NCBI RefSeq assembly: GCF_008831285.2
Contig: NC_045140.1
Location: 1,593,528-1,653,527 of the forward strand
Length of the DNA stretch: 60,000 nucleotides
From: Nymphaea colorata
Lineage: Eukaryota; Streptophyta; Magnoliopsida; Nymphaeales; Nymphaeaceae
Direction: 5' to 3'
The translations under genes and the position numbers were made by a program. Below are positions 1-12,661 of the stretch, in pieces; the stretch's first letter is position 1; the number at the start of each line of letters is the position of its first letter. The notes under the pieces were generated by a model that saw nothing but the letters and a program-made list of their open reading frames with translations, made no database searches and was not told the DNA's origin.

Positions 1-357
1 AGTGATACTGATTAATTTATAGGAGATCGATAATAAGACAAAATCAAAATAGAGCATTATAACATACAATTCCATTTTTTTAAAAGTTTGGCATACCCGC
101 AAAACATAGTTGGTGTTATTACCCATGGTTGGGAAAAGATGCGATCCCTATAAAAAAAAATACTCCTCTCATTTTGGATAGTTTGAGAAAGTAAACTACG
201 ACTCTTCGGAACAAAGAATCTTCTCACAAATTGCAAATTAATTCTCACAAATATCATTTACGAAATTTAAAAGGTCTTTCTCTAATAACACGCCAAAGTT
301 ATTTTTCTCACATAAATCTCCAAAAAAATCGATAAAATTTTAAAAAAGTATAAAAAT
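1..357. other. Left flank, no gene seen
   Basis: AT-rich sequence before the satellite begins. No recognisable coding frame, RNA or transposon end was seen. It runs directly into the first truncated D-type satellite monomer; the match to later monomers starts at about 358-361. Confidence 0.6.
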
Positions 358-490
358 GCAATTGGTCGTCTCTATCAGTCAGTCATTTATTTCAATTACA
401 TCAAAATTGACAATTTTAACTTGATGAACGGAACGTTGCTTCATCAAGATCCTTGAGCAGTTCCCAAGTCTCACGGGACTGTTCAACCCC

Positions 491-1410
491 TTGTTGAACG
501 AGGCTCATCGTATCTTTTGCGCTCATAATGAGACGATCACACATAACATAGTAAAACTGACAACTACACCATGCATCAAGTTGGCCATGCATTGGTTCTG
601 TCAATCTGTCAGTCATTTTTTTCAATTTCATCAAATTGACATTTTTAAGTTGATGGAGGGGATGTTGTTTCATCAAGATCCTTGAGCAGTTCCCAGGTCT
701 CACGGGACTGTTTAACCACATGTTGGACGAGGTTCGTCGTATCTTTTGCGTTCATAATGAGACGATCACACATAAACTCCTAAAACTGACCATTATACCA
801 TTGCATCAAGTTGGCTATGCATTGGTTTTGAAAACAAGTCGACCAATTATCCCAATTGCATATATTTGGCATTTTCAACTTAATGATAGGGATATTGCTT
901 CATTAAGTTCCTTGATCAGATCCTAGGTCTCACGGGACTGTTTCCCATCTTGTTGAACAGGGTTCATCGCATCTTTTGTGCCCATAACGAGAAGATCACA
1001 CATAACCTCATAAAACTGACAATGATACCAATGCATCATGTTGGCCATGCATTGATTGTGTCAATTATTCAGTCATTTATTCTAATTTCATCCAATCGAC
1101 ATTTTTCACTTGATGGAAGGGACGTTGCATCATCAAGATCCTTGAGCAGTTCCCAGGTCTCACGGGACTGTTTAATCCCTTGTGGTAGAGGGTTCATCGC
1201 GTCTTTTGCGCTCATAATGAAATGATCACACATAAACTGCTAAAACTAAAAATTATACCAATGCATCAAGTTGGCCATGCATTGGTCGTCTCTATCAGTC
1301 AGTCATTTATTTCAATTACATCAAAATTGACAATTTTAACTTGATGAACGGAACGTTGCTTCATCAAGATCCTTGAGCAGTTCCCAGGTCTCACGGGACT
1401 GTTCAACCCC
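491..1410. repeat. Representative complete higher-order repeat unit (A-B-C-D, 920 bp)
   Basis: Reference unit for the array: A 491-719, B 720-949, C 950-about 1,180, D to 1,410. B differs from the other classes in its central part (gaccaattatcccaattgc and a tatatttggc run). C carries 'cccataacgagaagatc' in place of 'ctcataatgagacgatc'. D carries 'ctcataatgaaatgatc' and a perfect dyad. The next unit begins at 1,411. Confidence 0.9.
1257..1286. repeat. 10-bp perfect inverted repeat in the D monomer (example)
   Basis: The arms ACCAATGCAT (1257-1266) and ATGCATTGGT (1277-1286) are exact reverse complements, separated by a 10-nt spacer containing ttggcc. The same dyad occurs in almost every D monomer, for example near 3,095, 4,015, 4,935, 6,770 and 8,610. 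A, B and C carry degraded versions. The dyad could form a hairpin or cruciform, or bind a dimeric protein. The symmetry is observed; any function is inferred. Confidence 0.85.
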
Positions 1411-2204
1411 TTGTTGAACGAGGCTCATCGTGTCTTTTGCGCTCATAATGAGACGATCACACATAACATAGTAAAACTGACAACTACACCATGCATCAAG
1501 TTGGCCATGCATTGGTTCTGTCAATCTGTCAGTCATTTTTTTCAATTTCATCAAATTGACATTTTTAAGTTGATGGAGGGGACGTTGTTTCATCAAGATC
1601 CTTGAGCAGTTCCCAGGTCTCACGGGACTGTTTAACCACATGTTGGACGAGGTTCGTCGTATCTTTTGCGTTCATAATGAGACGATCACACATAAACTCC
1701 TAAAACTGACCATTATACCATTGCATCAAGTTGGCTATGCATTGGTTTTGAAAACAAGTCGACCAATTATCCCAATTGCATATATTTGGCATTTTCAACT
1801 TAATGATAGGGATATTGCTTCATTAAGTTCCTTGATCAGATCCTAGGTCTCACGGGACTGTTTCCCATCTTGTTGAACAGGGTTCATCGCATCTTTTGTG
1901 CCCATAACGAGAAGATCACACATAACCTCATAAAACTGACAATGATACCAATGCATCATGTTGGACATGCAATGATTGTGTCAATTATTCAGTCATTTAT
2001 TCTAATTTCATCCAATCGACATTTTTCACTTGATGGAAGGGACGTTGCATCATCAAGATCCTTGAGCAGTTCCCAGGTCTCACGGGACTGTTTACTCCCT
2101 TGTGGTACAGGGTTCATCGCGTCTTTTGCGCTCATAATGAAATGATCACACATAAACCCCTAAAACTATAAATTATACAAATGCATCAAGTTGGCCATGC
2201 ATTG

Positions 2205-2324
2205 GTCCTCTCTATCAGTCAATCATTTATTTCAATTGCATCTAATTGATAACTTTAACTTGATGAAGGGAATGTTGCTTCATCGAGATCCCTAAGCAGT
2301 TCCCCGGCCACACGAGACTGCCCC
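2205..2324. repeat. D2 variant monomer segment with 6-bp deletion (first of five)
   Basis: This D monomer reads cctctctatcagtcaatc and 'cacgagactgcccc', lacking the 6 bp ttcaac that standard D monomers have before ccccttgttg. The deletion makes these higher-order units 914 bp long. The same variant precedes the A monomers at 5,999, 10,591, 13,344 and 19,776. It is a useful marker for tracing unequal exchange within the array. Confidence 0.85.
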
Positions 2325-5300
2325 TTGTTGAACGAGGCTCATCGTATCTTTTGCGCTCATAATGAGACGATCACACATAACATAGTAAAACTGACAACTA
2401 CACCATGCATCAAGTTGGCCATGCATTGGTTCTGTCAATCTGTCAGTCATTTTTTTCAATTTCATCAAATTGACATTTTTAAGTTGATGGAGGGGATGTT
2501 GTTTCATCAAGATCCTTGAGCAGTTCCCAGGTCTCACGGGACTGTTTAACCACATGTTGGACGAGGTTCGTCGTATCTTTTGCGTTCATAATGAGACGAT
2601 CACACATAAACTCCTAAAACTGACCATTATACCATTGCATCAAGTTGGCTATGCATTGGTTTTGAAAACAAGTTGACCAATTATCCCAATTGCATATATT
2701 TGGCATTTTCAACTTAATGATAGGGATATTGCTTCATTAAGTTCCTTGATCAGATCCTAGGTCTCACGGGACTGTTTCCCATCTTGTTGAACAGGGTTCA
2801 TCGCATCTTTTGTGCCCATAACGAGAAGATCACACATAACCTCATAAAACTGACAATGATACCAATGCATCATGTTGGCCATGCATTGATTGTGTCAATT
2901 ATTCAGTCATTTATTCTAATTTCATCCAATCGACATTTTTCACTTGATGGAAGGGACGTTGCATCATCAAGATCCTTGAGCATTTCCCAGGTCTCACGGG
3001 ACTGTTTAATCCCTTGTGGTAGAGGGTTCATCGCGTCTTTTGCGCTCATAATGAAATGATCACACATAAACTGCTAAAACTAAAAATTATACCAATGCAT
3101 CAAGTTGGCCATGCATTGGTCGTCTCTATCAGTCAGTCATTTATTTCAATTACATCAAAATTGACAATTTTAACTTGATGAACGGAACGTTGCTTCATCA
3201 AGATCCTTGAGCAGTTCCCAGGTCTCACGGGACTGTTCAACCCCTTGTTGAACGAGGCTCATCGTGTCTTTTGCGCTCATAATGAGACGATCACACATAA
3301 CATAGTAAAACTGACAACTACACCATGCATCAAGTTGGCCATGCATTGGTTCTGTCAATCTGTCAGTCATTTTTTTCAATTTCATCAAATTGACATTTTT
3401 AAGTTGATGGAGGGGACGTTGTTTCATCAAGATCCTTGAGCAGTTCCCAGGTCTCACGGGACTGTTTAACCACATGTTGGACGAGGTTCGTCGTATCTTT
3501 TGCGCTCATAATGAGACGATCACACATAAACTCCTAAAACTAACCATTATACCATTGCATCAAGTTGGCTATGCATTGGTTTTGAAAACAAGTCGACCAA
3601 TTATCCAAATTGCATATATTTGGCATTTTCAACTTAATGATAGGGATATTGCTTCATCAAGTTCCTTGATCAGTTCTCAGGTCTCACCGGACTGTTTCCC
3701 ATCTTGTTGAACAGGGTTCATCGCATCTTTTGAGCCCATAACGAGAAGATCACACATAACCTCATAAAACTGACCATGATACCAATGCATCATGTTGGCC
3801 ATGCATTGATTGTGTCAATTAGTCAGTCATTTCTTCTAATTTCATCCAATCGACATTTTTCACTTCATGGAAGGGACGTTGCATCATCAAGATCCTTGAG
3901 CAGTTTCCAGGTCTCACGGGACTGATTACTCCCTTGTGGTAGAGGGTTCATCGCGTCTTTTGCGCTCATAATGAAATGATCACACATAAACTGCTAAAAC
4001 TAAAAATTATACCAATGCATCAAGTTGGCCATGCATTGGTCGTCTCTATCAGTCAGTCATTTATTTCAATTACATCAAAATTGACAATTTTAACTTGATG
4101 AACGGAACGTTGCTTCATCAAGATCCTTGAGCAGTTCCCAGGTTTCACGGGACTGTTCAACCCCTTGTTGAACGAGGCTCATCGTATCTTTTGCGCTCAT
4201 AATGAGACGAACACACATAACATAGTAAAACTGACAACTACACCATGTATCAAGTTGGCCATGCATTGGTTCTGTCAATCTGTCAGTCATTTTTTTCAAT
4301 TTCATCAAATTGACATTCTTAAGTTGATGGAGGGGACGTTGTTTCATCAAGATCCTTGAGCAGTTCCCAGGTCTCACGGGACTGTTTAACCACATGTTGG
4401 ACGAGGTTCGTCGTATCTTTTGCGTTCATAATGAGACGATCACACATAAACTCCTAAAACTGACCATTATACCATTGCATCAAGTTGGCTATGCATTGGT
4501 TTTGAAAACAAGTCGACCAATTATCCCAATTGCATATATTTGGCATTTTCAACTTAATGATAGGGATATTGCTTCATCAAGTTCCTTGATCAGATCCCAG
4601 GTCTCACGGGACTGTTTCCCATCTTGTTGAACAGGGTTCATCGCATCTTTTGTGCCCATAACGAGAAGATCACACATAACCTCATAAAACTAACAATGAT
4701 ACCAATGCATCATGTTGGCCGTGCATTGATTGTGTCAATTAGTCAGTCCTTTATTCTAATTTCATCCAATCGACATATTTCACTTGATGGAAGGGACGTT
4801 GCATCATCAAGATCCTTGAGCAGTTCCCAAGTCTCACGGGACTGTTTACTCCCTTGTGGTAGAGGGTTCATCGCGTCTTTTGCGCTCATAATGAAATGAT
4901 CACACATAAACCCCTAAAACTAAAAATTATACCAATGCATCAAGTTGGCCATGCATTGGTCGTCTCTATCAGTCAGTCATTTATTTCAATTACATCAAAA
5001 TTGACTATTTTAACTTGATGAACGGAACGTTGCTTCATCAAGATCCTTGAGCAGTTCCCAGGTCTCACGAGACTGTTCAACCCCTTGTTGAACGAGGCTC
5101 ATCGTATCTTTTGCGCTCATAATGAGACGATCACACATAACATAGTAAAACTGACAACTACACCATGCATCAAGTTGGCCATGCATTGGTTCTGTCAATC
5201 TGTCAGTCATTTTTTTCAATTTCATCAAATTGACATTTTTAAGTTGATGGAGGGGACGTTGTTTCATCAAGATCCTTGAGCAGTTTCCAGGTCTCACGGG

Positions 5301-7711
5301 ACTGTTTAACCACATGTTGGACGAGGTTCGTCGTATCTTTTGCGCTCATAATGAGACGATCACACATAAACTCCTAAAACTGACCATTATACCATTGCAT
5401 CAAGTTAGCTATGCATTGGATTTGACAACAAGTCAACCAATTATCCCAATTGCATATATTTGGCATTTTCAACTTAATGATAGGGATATTGCTTCATCAA
5501 GTTCCTTGATCAGTTCCCAGGTCTCACGGGACTGTTTCACATCTTGTTGAACAAGGTTCATCGCATCTTTTGTGCCCATAACGAGAAGATCACACATAAC
5601 CTCATAAAACTAACAATGATACCAATGCATCATGTTGGCCGTGCATTGATTGTGTCAATTAGTCAGTCATTTATTCTAATTTCATCCAATCGACATATTT
5701 CACTTTGTGGAAGGGACGTTGCATCATCAAGATCCTTGAGCAGTTCCCAAGTCTCACGGGACTGTTTACTCCCTTGTGGTAGAGGGTTCATCGCGTCTTT
5801 TGCGCTCATAATGAAATGATCACACATAAACCCCTAAAACTATAAATTATACCAATGCATCAAGTTGGCCATGCATTGGTCCTCTCTATCAGTCAATCAT
5901 TTATTTCAATTGCATCTAATTGATAACTTTAACTTGATGAAGTGAATGTTGCTTCATCGAGATCCCTAAGCAGTTCATCCGTCACACGAGACTGCCCCTT
6001 GTTGAACGAGGCTCATCGTATCTTTTGCGCTCATAATGAGACGACCACACATAACATAGTAAAACTGACAATTACACCATGCATCAAGTTGGCCATGCAT
6101 TGGTTCTGTCAATCTGTCAGTCATTTGTTTCAATTTCATCCAATTGACATTTTTAAGTTGATGGAGGGGACGTTGTTTCATCAAGATCCTTGAGCAGTTC
6201 CCAGGTCTCACGGGACTGTTTAACCACATGTTGGACAAGGTTCGTCGTATCTTTTGCGCTCATAATGAGACGATCACACATAAACTCCTAAAACTGACCA
6301 TTATACCAATGCATCAAGTTGGCTATGCATTGGTTTTGACAACAAGTCGACCAATTATCCTAATTGCATATATTTGACATTTTCAACTTAATGATAGGGA
6401 TATTGCTTCATCAAGTTCCTTGATCAGTTCCCAGGTCTCACGGGACTGTTTCCCATCTTGTTGAACAGGGTTCATCGCATCTTTTGTGCCCATAACGAGA
6501 AGATCACACATAACCTCATAAAACTGACCATGATACCAATGCATTATGTTGGCCATGCATTGATTGTGTCAATTTGTCAGTCATTTTTTCAAATTTCATC
6601 CAATCGACATTATTCACTTGATGGAAGGGACGTTGCATCATCAAGATCCTTGAGCAGTTCCCAGGTCTCACGGGACTGTTTACTCCCTTGTGGTAGAGGG
6701 TTCATCGCGTCTTTTTCGCTCATAATGAAATGATCACACATAAACTGCTAAAACTAAAAATTATACCAATGCATCAAGTTGGCCATGCATTGGTCGTCTC
6801 TATCAGTCAGTCATTTATTTCAATTACATCAAAATTGACAATTTTAACTTGATGAACGGAACGTTGCTTCATCAAGATCCTTGAGCAGTTCCCAAGTCTC
6901 ACGGGACTGTTCAACCCCTTGTTGAACGAGGCTCATCGTATCTTTTGCGCTCATAATGAGACGATCACACATAACATAGTAAAACTGACAACTACACCAT
7001 GCATCAAGTTGGCCATGCATTGGTTCTGTCAATCTGTCAGTCATTTTTTTCAATTTCATCAAATTGACATTTTTAAGTTGATGGAGGGGACGTTGTTTCA
7101 TCAAGATCCTTGAGCAGTTCCCAGGTCTCACGGGACTATTTAACCAAATGTTGGACGAGGTTCGTCGTATCTTTTGCGTTCATAATGAGACGATCACACA
7201 TAAACTCCTAAAACTGACCATTATACCATTGCATCAAGTTGGCTATGCATTGGTTTTGACAACAAGTCAACCAATTATCCCAATTGCATATATTTGGCAT
7301 TTTCAACTTCATGATAGGGATATTGCTTCATCAAGTTCCTTGATCAGTTCCCAGGTCTCACGGGACTGTTTCCCATCTTGTTGAACAGGGTTCATCGTAT
7401 CTTTTGTGCCCATAACGAGAAGATCACACATAACCTCATAAAACTGACAATGATACCAATGCATCATGTTGGCCATGCATTGATTGTGTCAATTATTCAG
7501 TCATTTATTCTACTTTCATCCAATCGACATTTTTCACTTGATGGAAGGGACGTTGCATCATCAAGATCCTTGAGCAGTTCCCAGGTCTCACGGGACTGTT
7601 TACTCCCTTGTGGTAGAGGGTTCATCGCGTCTTTTGCGCTCATAATGAAATGATCACACATAAACCCCTAAATCTAAAAATTATACCAATGCATCAAGTT
7701 GGCCATGCATT

Positions 7712-7837
7712 GGTCGTCTCTATCAATCAATCATTTATTTCACTTGCATCTAATTGATAACTTTAACTTGATGAAGGGAACGTTGATTCATCAAGATCCT
7801 TGAGCAGTTCCCAGGTCCCACGGGACTATTCAACCCC
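7712..7837. repeat. D3 variant monomer segment (first of four)
   Basis: A third D subtype with 'ctatcaatcaatc' and 'gggaacgttgattcatc', keeping the ttcaac that D2 has lost. It precedes the A monomers at 7,838, 12,430, 15,183 and 17,942. Together with D1 and D2 it gives each stretch of the array a readable barcode. Confidence 0.8.
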
Positions 7838-9908
7838 TTGTTGAACGAGGCTCATCGTATCTTTTGCGCTCATAATGAGACGATCACACATAACATAGTA
7901 AAACTGACAATTACACCATGCATCAAGTTGGCCATGCATTGGTTCTGTCAATCTGTCAGTCATTTTTTTCAATTTCATCCAATTGACATTTTTAAGTTGA
8001 TGGAGGGGACGTTGTTTCATCAAGATCCTTGAGCAGTTCCCAGATCTCACGGGACTGTTTAACCACTTGTTGGACGAGGTTCGTCGTATCTTTTGCGCTC
8101 ATAATGAGACGATCACACATAAACTCCTAAAACTGACCATTATACCAATGCATCAAGTTGGCTATGCATTGGATTTGACAACAAGTCAACCAATTATCCC
8201 AATTGCATATATTTGGCATTTTCAACTTAATGATAGGGATATTGCTTCATCAAGTTCCTTGATCAGTTCCCAGGTCTCACGGGACTGTTTCCCATCTTGT
8301 TGAACAGGGTTCATCGCATCTTTTGTGCCCATAACGAGAAGATCACACATAACCTCATAAAACTGACCATGATACCAATGCATCATGTTGGCTATGCATT
8401 GATTGTGTCAATTAGTGAGTCATTTTTTCAAATTTCATCCAATCGACATTATTGACTTGATGGAAGGGACGTTGCATCATCAAGATCCTTGAGCAGTTCC
8501 CAGGTCTCACGGGACTGTTTACTCCCTTGTGGTAGAGGGTTCATCGCGTCTTTTTCGCTCATAATGAAATGATCACACATAAACTGCTAAAACTAAAAAT
8601 TATACCAATGCATCAAGTTGGCCATGCATTGGTCGTCTCTATCAGTCAGTCATTTATTTCAATTACATCAAAATTGACAATTTTAACTTGATGAACGGAA
8701 CGTTGCTTCGTCAAGATCCTTGAGCAGTTCCCAGGTCTCACGGGACTGTTCAACCCCTTGTTGAACGAGGCTCATCGTATCTTTTGCGCTCATAATGAGA
8801 CGATCACACATAACATAGTAAAACTGACAACTACACCATGCATCAAGTTGGCCATGCATTGGTTCTGTCAATCTGTCAGTCATTTTTTTCAATTTCATCA
8901 AATTGACATTCTTAAGTTGATGGAGGGGACGTTGTTTCATCAAGATCCTTGAGCAGTTCCCAGGTCTCACGGGACTGTTTAACCACATGTTGGACGAGGT
9001 TCGTCGTATCTTTTGCGTTCATAATGAGACGATCACACATAAACTCCTAAAACTGACCATTATACCATTGCATCAAGTTGGCTATGCATTGGTTTTGAAA
9101 ACAAGTCGACCAATTATCCCAATTGCATATATTTGGCATTTCAACTTAATGATAGGGATATTGCTTCATCAAGTTCCTTGATCAGATCCCAGGTCTCACG
9201 GGACTGTTTCCCATCTTGTTGAACAGGGTTCATCGCATCTTTTGTGCCCATAACGAGAAGATCACACATAACCTCATAAAACTAACAATGATACCAATGC
9301 ATCATGTTGGCCGTGCATTGATTGTGTCAATTAGTCAGTCCTTTATTCTAATTTCATCCAATCGACATATTTCACTTGATGGAAGGGACGTTGCATCATC
9401 AAGATCCTTGAGCAGTTCCCAAGTCTCACGGGACTGTTTACTCCCTTGTGGTAGAGGGTTCATCGCGTCTTTTGCGCTCATAATGAAATGATCACACATA
9501 AACCCCTAAAACTAAAAATTATACCAATGCATCAAGTTGGCCATGCATTGGTCGTCTCTATCAGTCAGTCATTTATTTCAATTACATCAAAATTGACTAT
9601 TTTAACTTGATGAACGGAACGTTGCTTCATCAAGATCCTTGAGCAGTTCCCAGGTCTCACGGGACTGTTCAACCCCTTGTTGAACGAGGCTCATCGTATC
9701 TTTTGCGCTCATAATGAGACGATCACACATAACATAGTAAAACTGACAACTACACCATGCATCAAGTTGGCCATGCGTTGGTTCTGTCAATCTGTCAGTC
9801 ATTTTTTTCAATTTCATCAAATTGACATTTTTAAGTTGATGGAGGGGACGTTGTTTCATCAAGATCCTTGAGCAGTTTCCAGGTCTCACGGGACTGTTTA
9901 ACCACATG

Positions 9909-12661
9909 TTGGACGAGGTTCGTCGTATCTTTTGCGCTCATAATGAGACGATCACACATAAACTCCTAAAACTGACCATTATACCATTGCATCAAGTTAG
10001 CTATGCATTGGATTTGACAACAAGTCAACCAATTATCCCAATTGCATATATTTGGCATTTTCAACTTAATGATAGGGATATTGCTTCATCAAGTTCCTTG
10101 ATCAGTTCCCAGGTCTCACGGGACTGTTTCCCATCTTGTTGAACAAGGTTCATCGCTTCTTTTGTGCCCATAACGAGAAGATCACACATAACCTCATAAA
10201 ACTAACAATGATACCAATGCATCATGTTGGCCGTGCATTGATTGTGTCAATTAGTCAGTCCTTTATTCTAATTTCATCCAATCGACATATTTCACTTGAT
10301 GGAAGGGACGTTGCATCATCAAGATCCTTGAGCAGTTCCCAAGTCTCACGGGACTGTTTACTCACTTGTGGTAGAGGGTTCATCGCGTCTTTTGCGCTCA
10401 TAATGAAATGATCACACATAAACCCCTAAAACTATAAATTATACCAATGCATCAAGTTGGCCATGCATTGGTCCTCTCTATCAGTCAATCATTTATTTCA
10501 ATTGCATCTAATTGATAACTTTAACTTGATGAAGTGAATGTTGCTTCATCGAGATCCCTAAGCAGTTCCCCCGTCACACGAGACTGCCCCATGTTGAACG
10601 AGGCTCATCGTATCTTTTGCGCTCATAATGAGACGACCACACATAACATAGTAAAACTGACAATTACACCATGCATCAAGTTGGCCATGCATTGGTTCTG
10701 TCAATCTGTCAGTCATTTGTTTCAATTTCATCCAATTGACATTTTTAAGTTGATGGAGGGGACGTTGTTTCATCAAGATCCTTGAGCAGTTCCCAGGTCT
10801 CACGGGACTGTTTAACCACATGTTGAACGAGGTTCGTCGTATCTTTTGCGCTCATAATGAGACGATCACACATAAACTCCTAAAACTGACCATTATACCA
10901 ATGCATCAAGTTGGCTATGCATTGGTTTTGACAACAAGTCGACCAATTATCCTAATTGCATATATTTGACATTTTCAACTTAATGATAGGGATATTGCTT
11001 CATCAAGTTCCTTGATCAGTTCCCAGGTCTCACGGGACTGTTTCCCATCTTGTTGAACAGGGTTCATCGCATCTTTTGTGCCCATAACGAGAAGATCACA
11101 CATAACCTCATAAAACTGACCATGATACCAATGCATTATGTTGGCCATGCATTGATTGTGTCAATTTGTCAGTCATTTTTTCAAATTTCATCCAATCGAC
11201 ATTATTCACTTGATGGAAGGGACGTTGCATCATCAAGATCCTTGAGCAGTTCCCAGGTCTCACGGGACTGTTTACTCCCTTGTGGTAGAGGGTTCATCGC
11301 GTCTTTTTCGCTCATAATGAAATGATCACACATAAACTGCTAAAACTAAAAATTATACCAATGCATCAAGTTGGCCATGCATTGGTCGTCTCTATCAGTC
11401 AGTCATTTATTTCAATTACATCAAAATTGACAATTTTAACTTGATGAACGGAACGTTGCTTCATCAAGATCCTTGAGCAGTTCCCAGGTCTCACGGGACT
11501 GTTCAAATCCTTGTTGAACGAGGCTCATCGTATCTTTTGCGCTCATAATGAGACGATCACACATAACATAGTAAAACTGACAACTACACCATGCATCAAG
11601 TTGGCCATGCATTGGTTCTGTCAATCTGTCAGTCATTTTTTTCAATTTCATCAAATTGACATTTTTAAGTTGATGGAGGGGACGTTGTTTCATCAAGATC
11701 CTTGAGCAGTTCCCAGGTCTCACGGGACTGTTTAACCAAATGTTGGACGAGGTACGTCGTATCTTTTGCGTTCATAATGAGACGATCACACATAAACTCC
11801 TAAAACTGACCATTATACCATTGCATCAAGTTGGCTATGCATTGGTTTTGACAACAAGTCAACCAATTATCCCAATTGCATATATTTGGCATTTTCAACT
11901 TAATGATAGGGATATTGCTTCATCAAGTTCCTTGATCAGTTCCCAGGTCTCACGGGACTGTTTCCCATCTTGTTGAACAGGGTTCATCGTATCTTTTGTG
12001 CCCATAACGAGAATATCACACATAACCTCATAAAACTGACAATGATACCAATGCATCATGTTGGCCATGCATTGATTGTGTCAGTTATTCAGTCATTTAT
12101 TCTACTTTCATCCAATCGACATTTTTCACTTGATGGAAGGGACGTTGCATCATCAAGATCCTTGAGCAGTTCCCAGGTCTCACGGGACTGTTTACTCCCT
12201 TGTGGTAGAGGGTTCATCGCGTCTTTTGCGCTCATAATGAAATGATCACACATAAACCCCTAAATCTAAAAATTATACCAATGCATCAAGTTGGCCATGC
12301 ATTGGTCGTCTCTATCAATCAATCATTTATTTCAATTGCATCTAATTAATAACTTTAACTTGATGAAGGGAACGTTGATTCATCAAGATCCTTGAGCAGT
12401 TCCCAGGTCCCACGGGACTATTCAACCCCTTGTTGAACGAGGCTCATCGTATCTTTTGCGCTCATAATGAGACGATCACACATAACATAGTAAAACTGAC
12501 AATTACACCATGCATCAAGTTGGCCATGCATTGGTTCTGTCAATCTGTCAGTCATTTTTTTCAATTTCATCCAATTGACATTTTTAAGTTGATGGAGGGG
12601 ACGTTGTTTCATCAAGATCCTTGAGCAGTTCCCAGATCTCACGGGACTGTTTAACCACTTG
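9909..12661. repeat. 2,753-bp block (three higher-order units), left copy of a tandem duplication
   Basis: Three higher-order units that recur 2,753 bp to the right. Private variants occur at the same relative positions in both copies: 'catcgcttctttt' in C, 'actcacttgtgg' in D, 'ttcaaatccttg' before A, 'gaggtacgtcg' in B and 'gagaatatc' in C. I saw no difference by eye. Matching runs from about 9,909 to about 12,740, against 12,662 to about 15,493. Confidence 0.88.
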
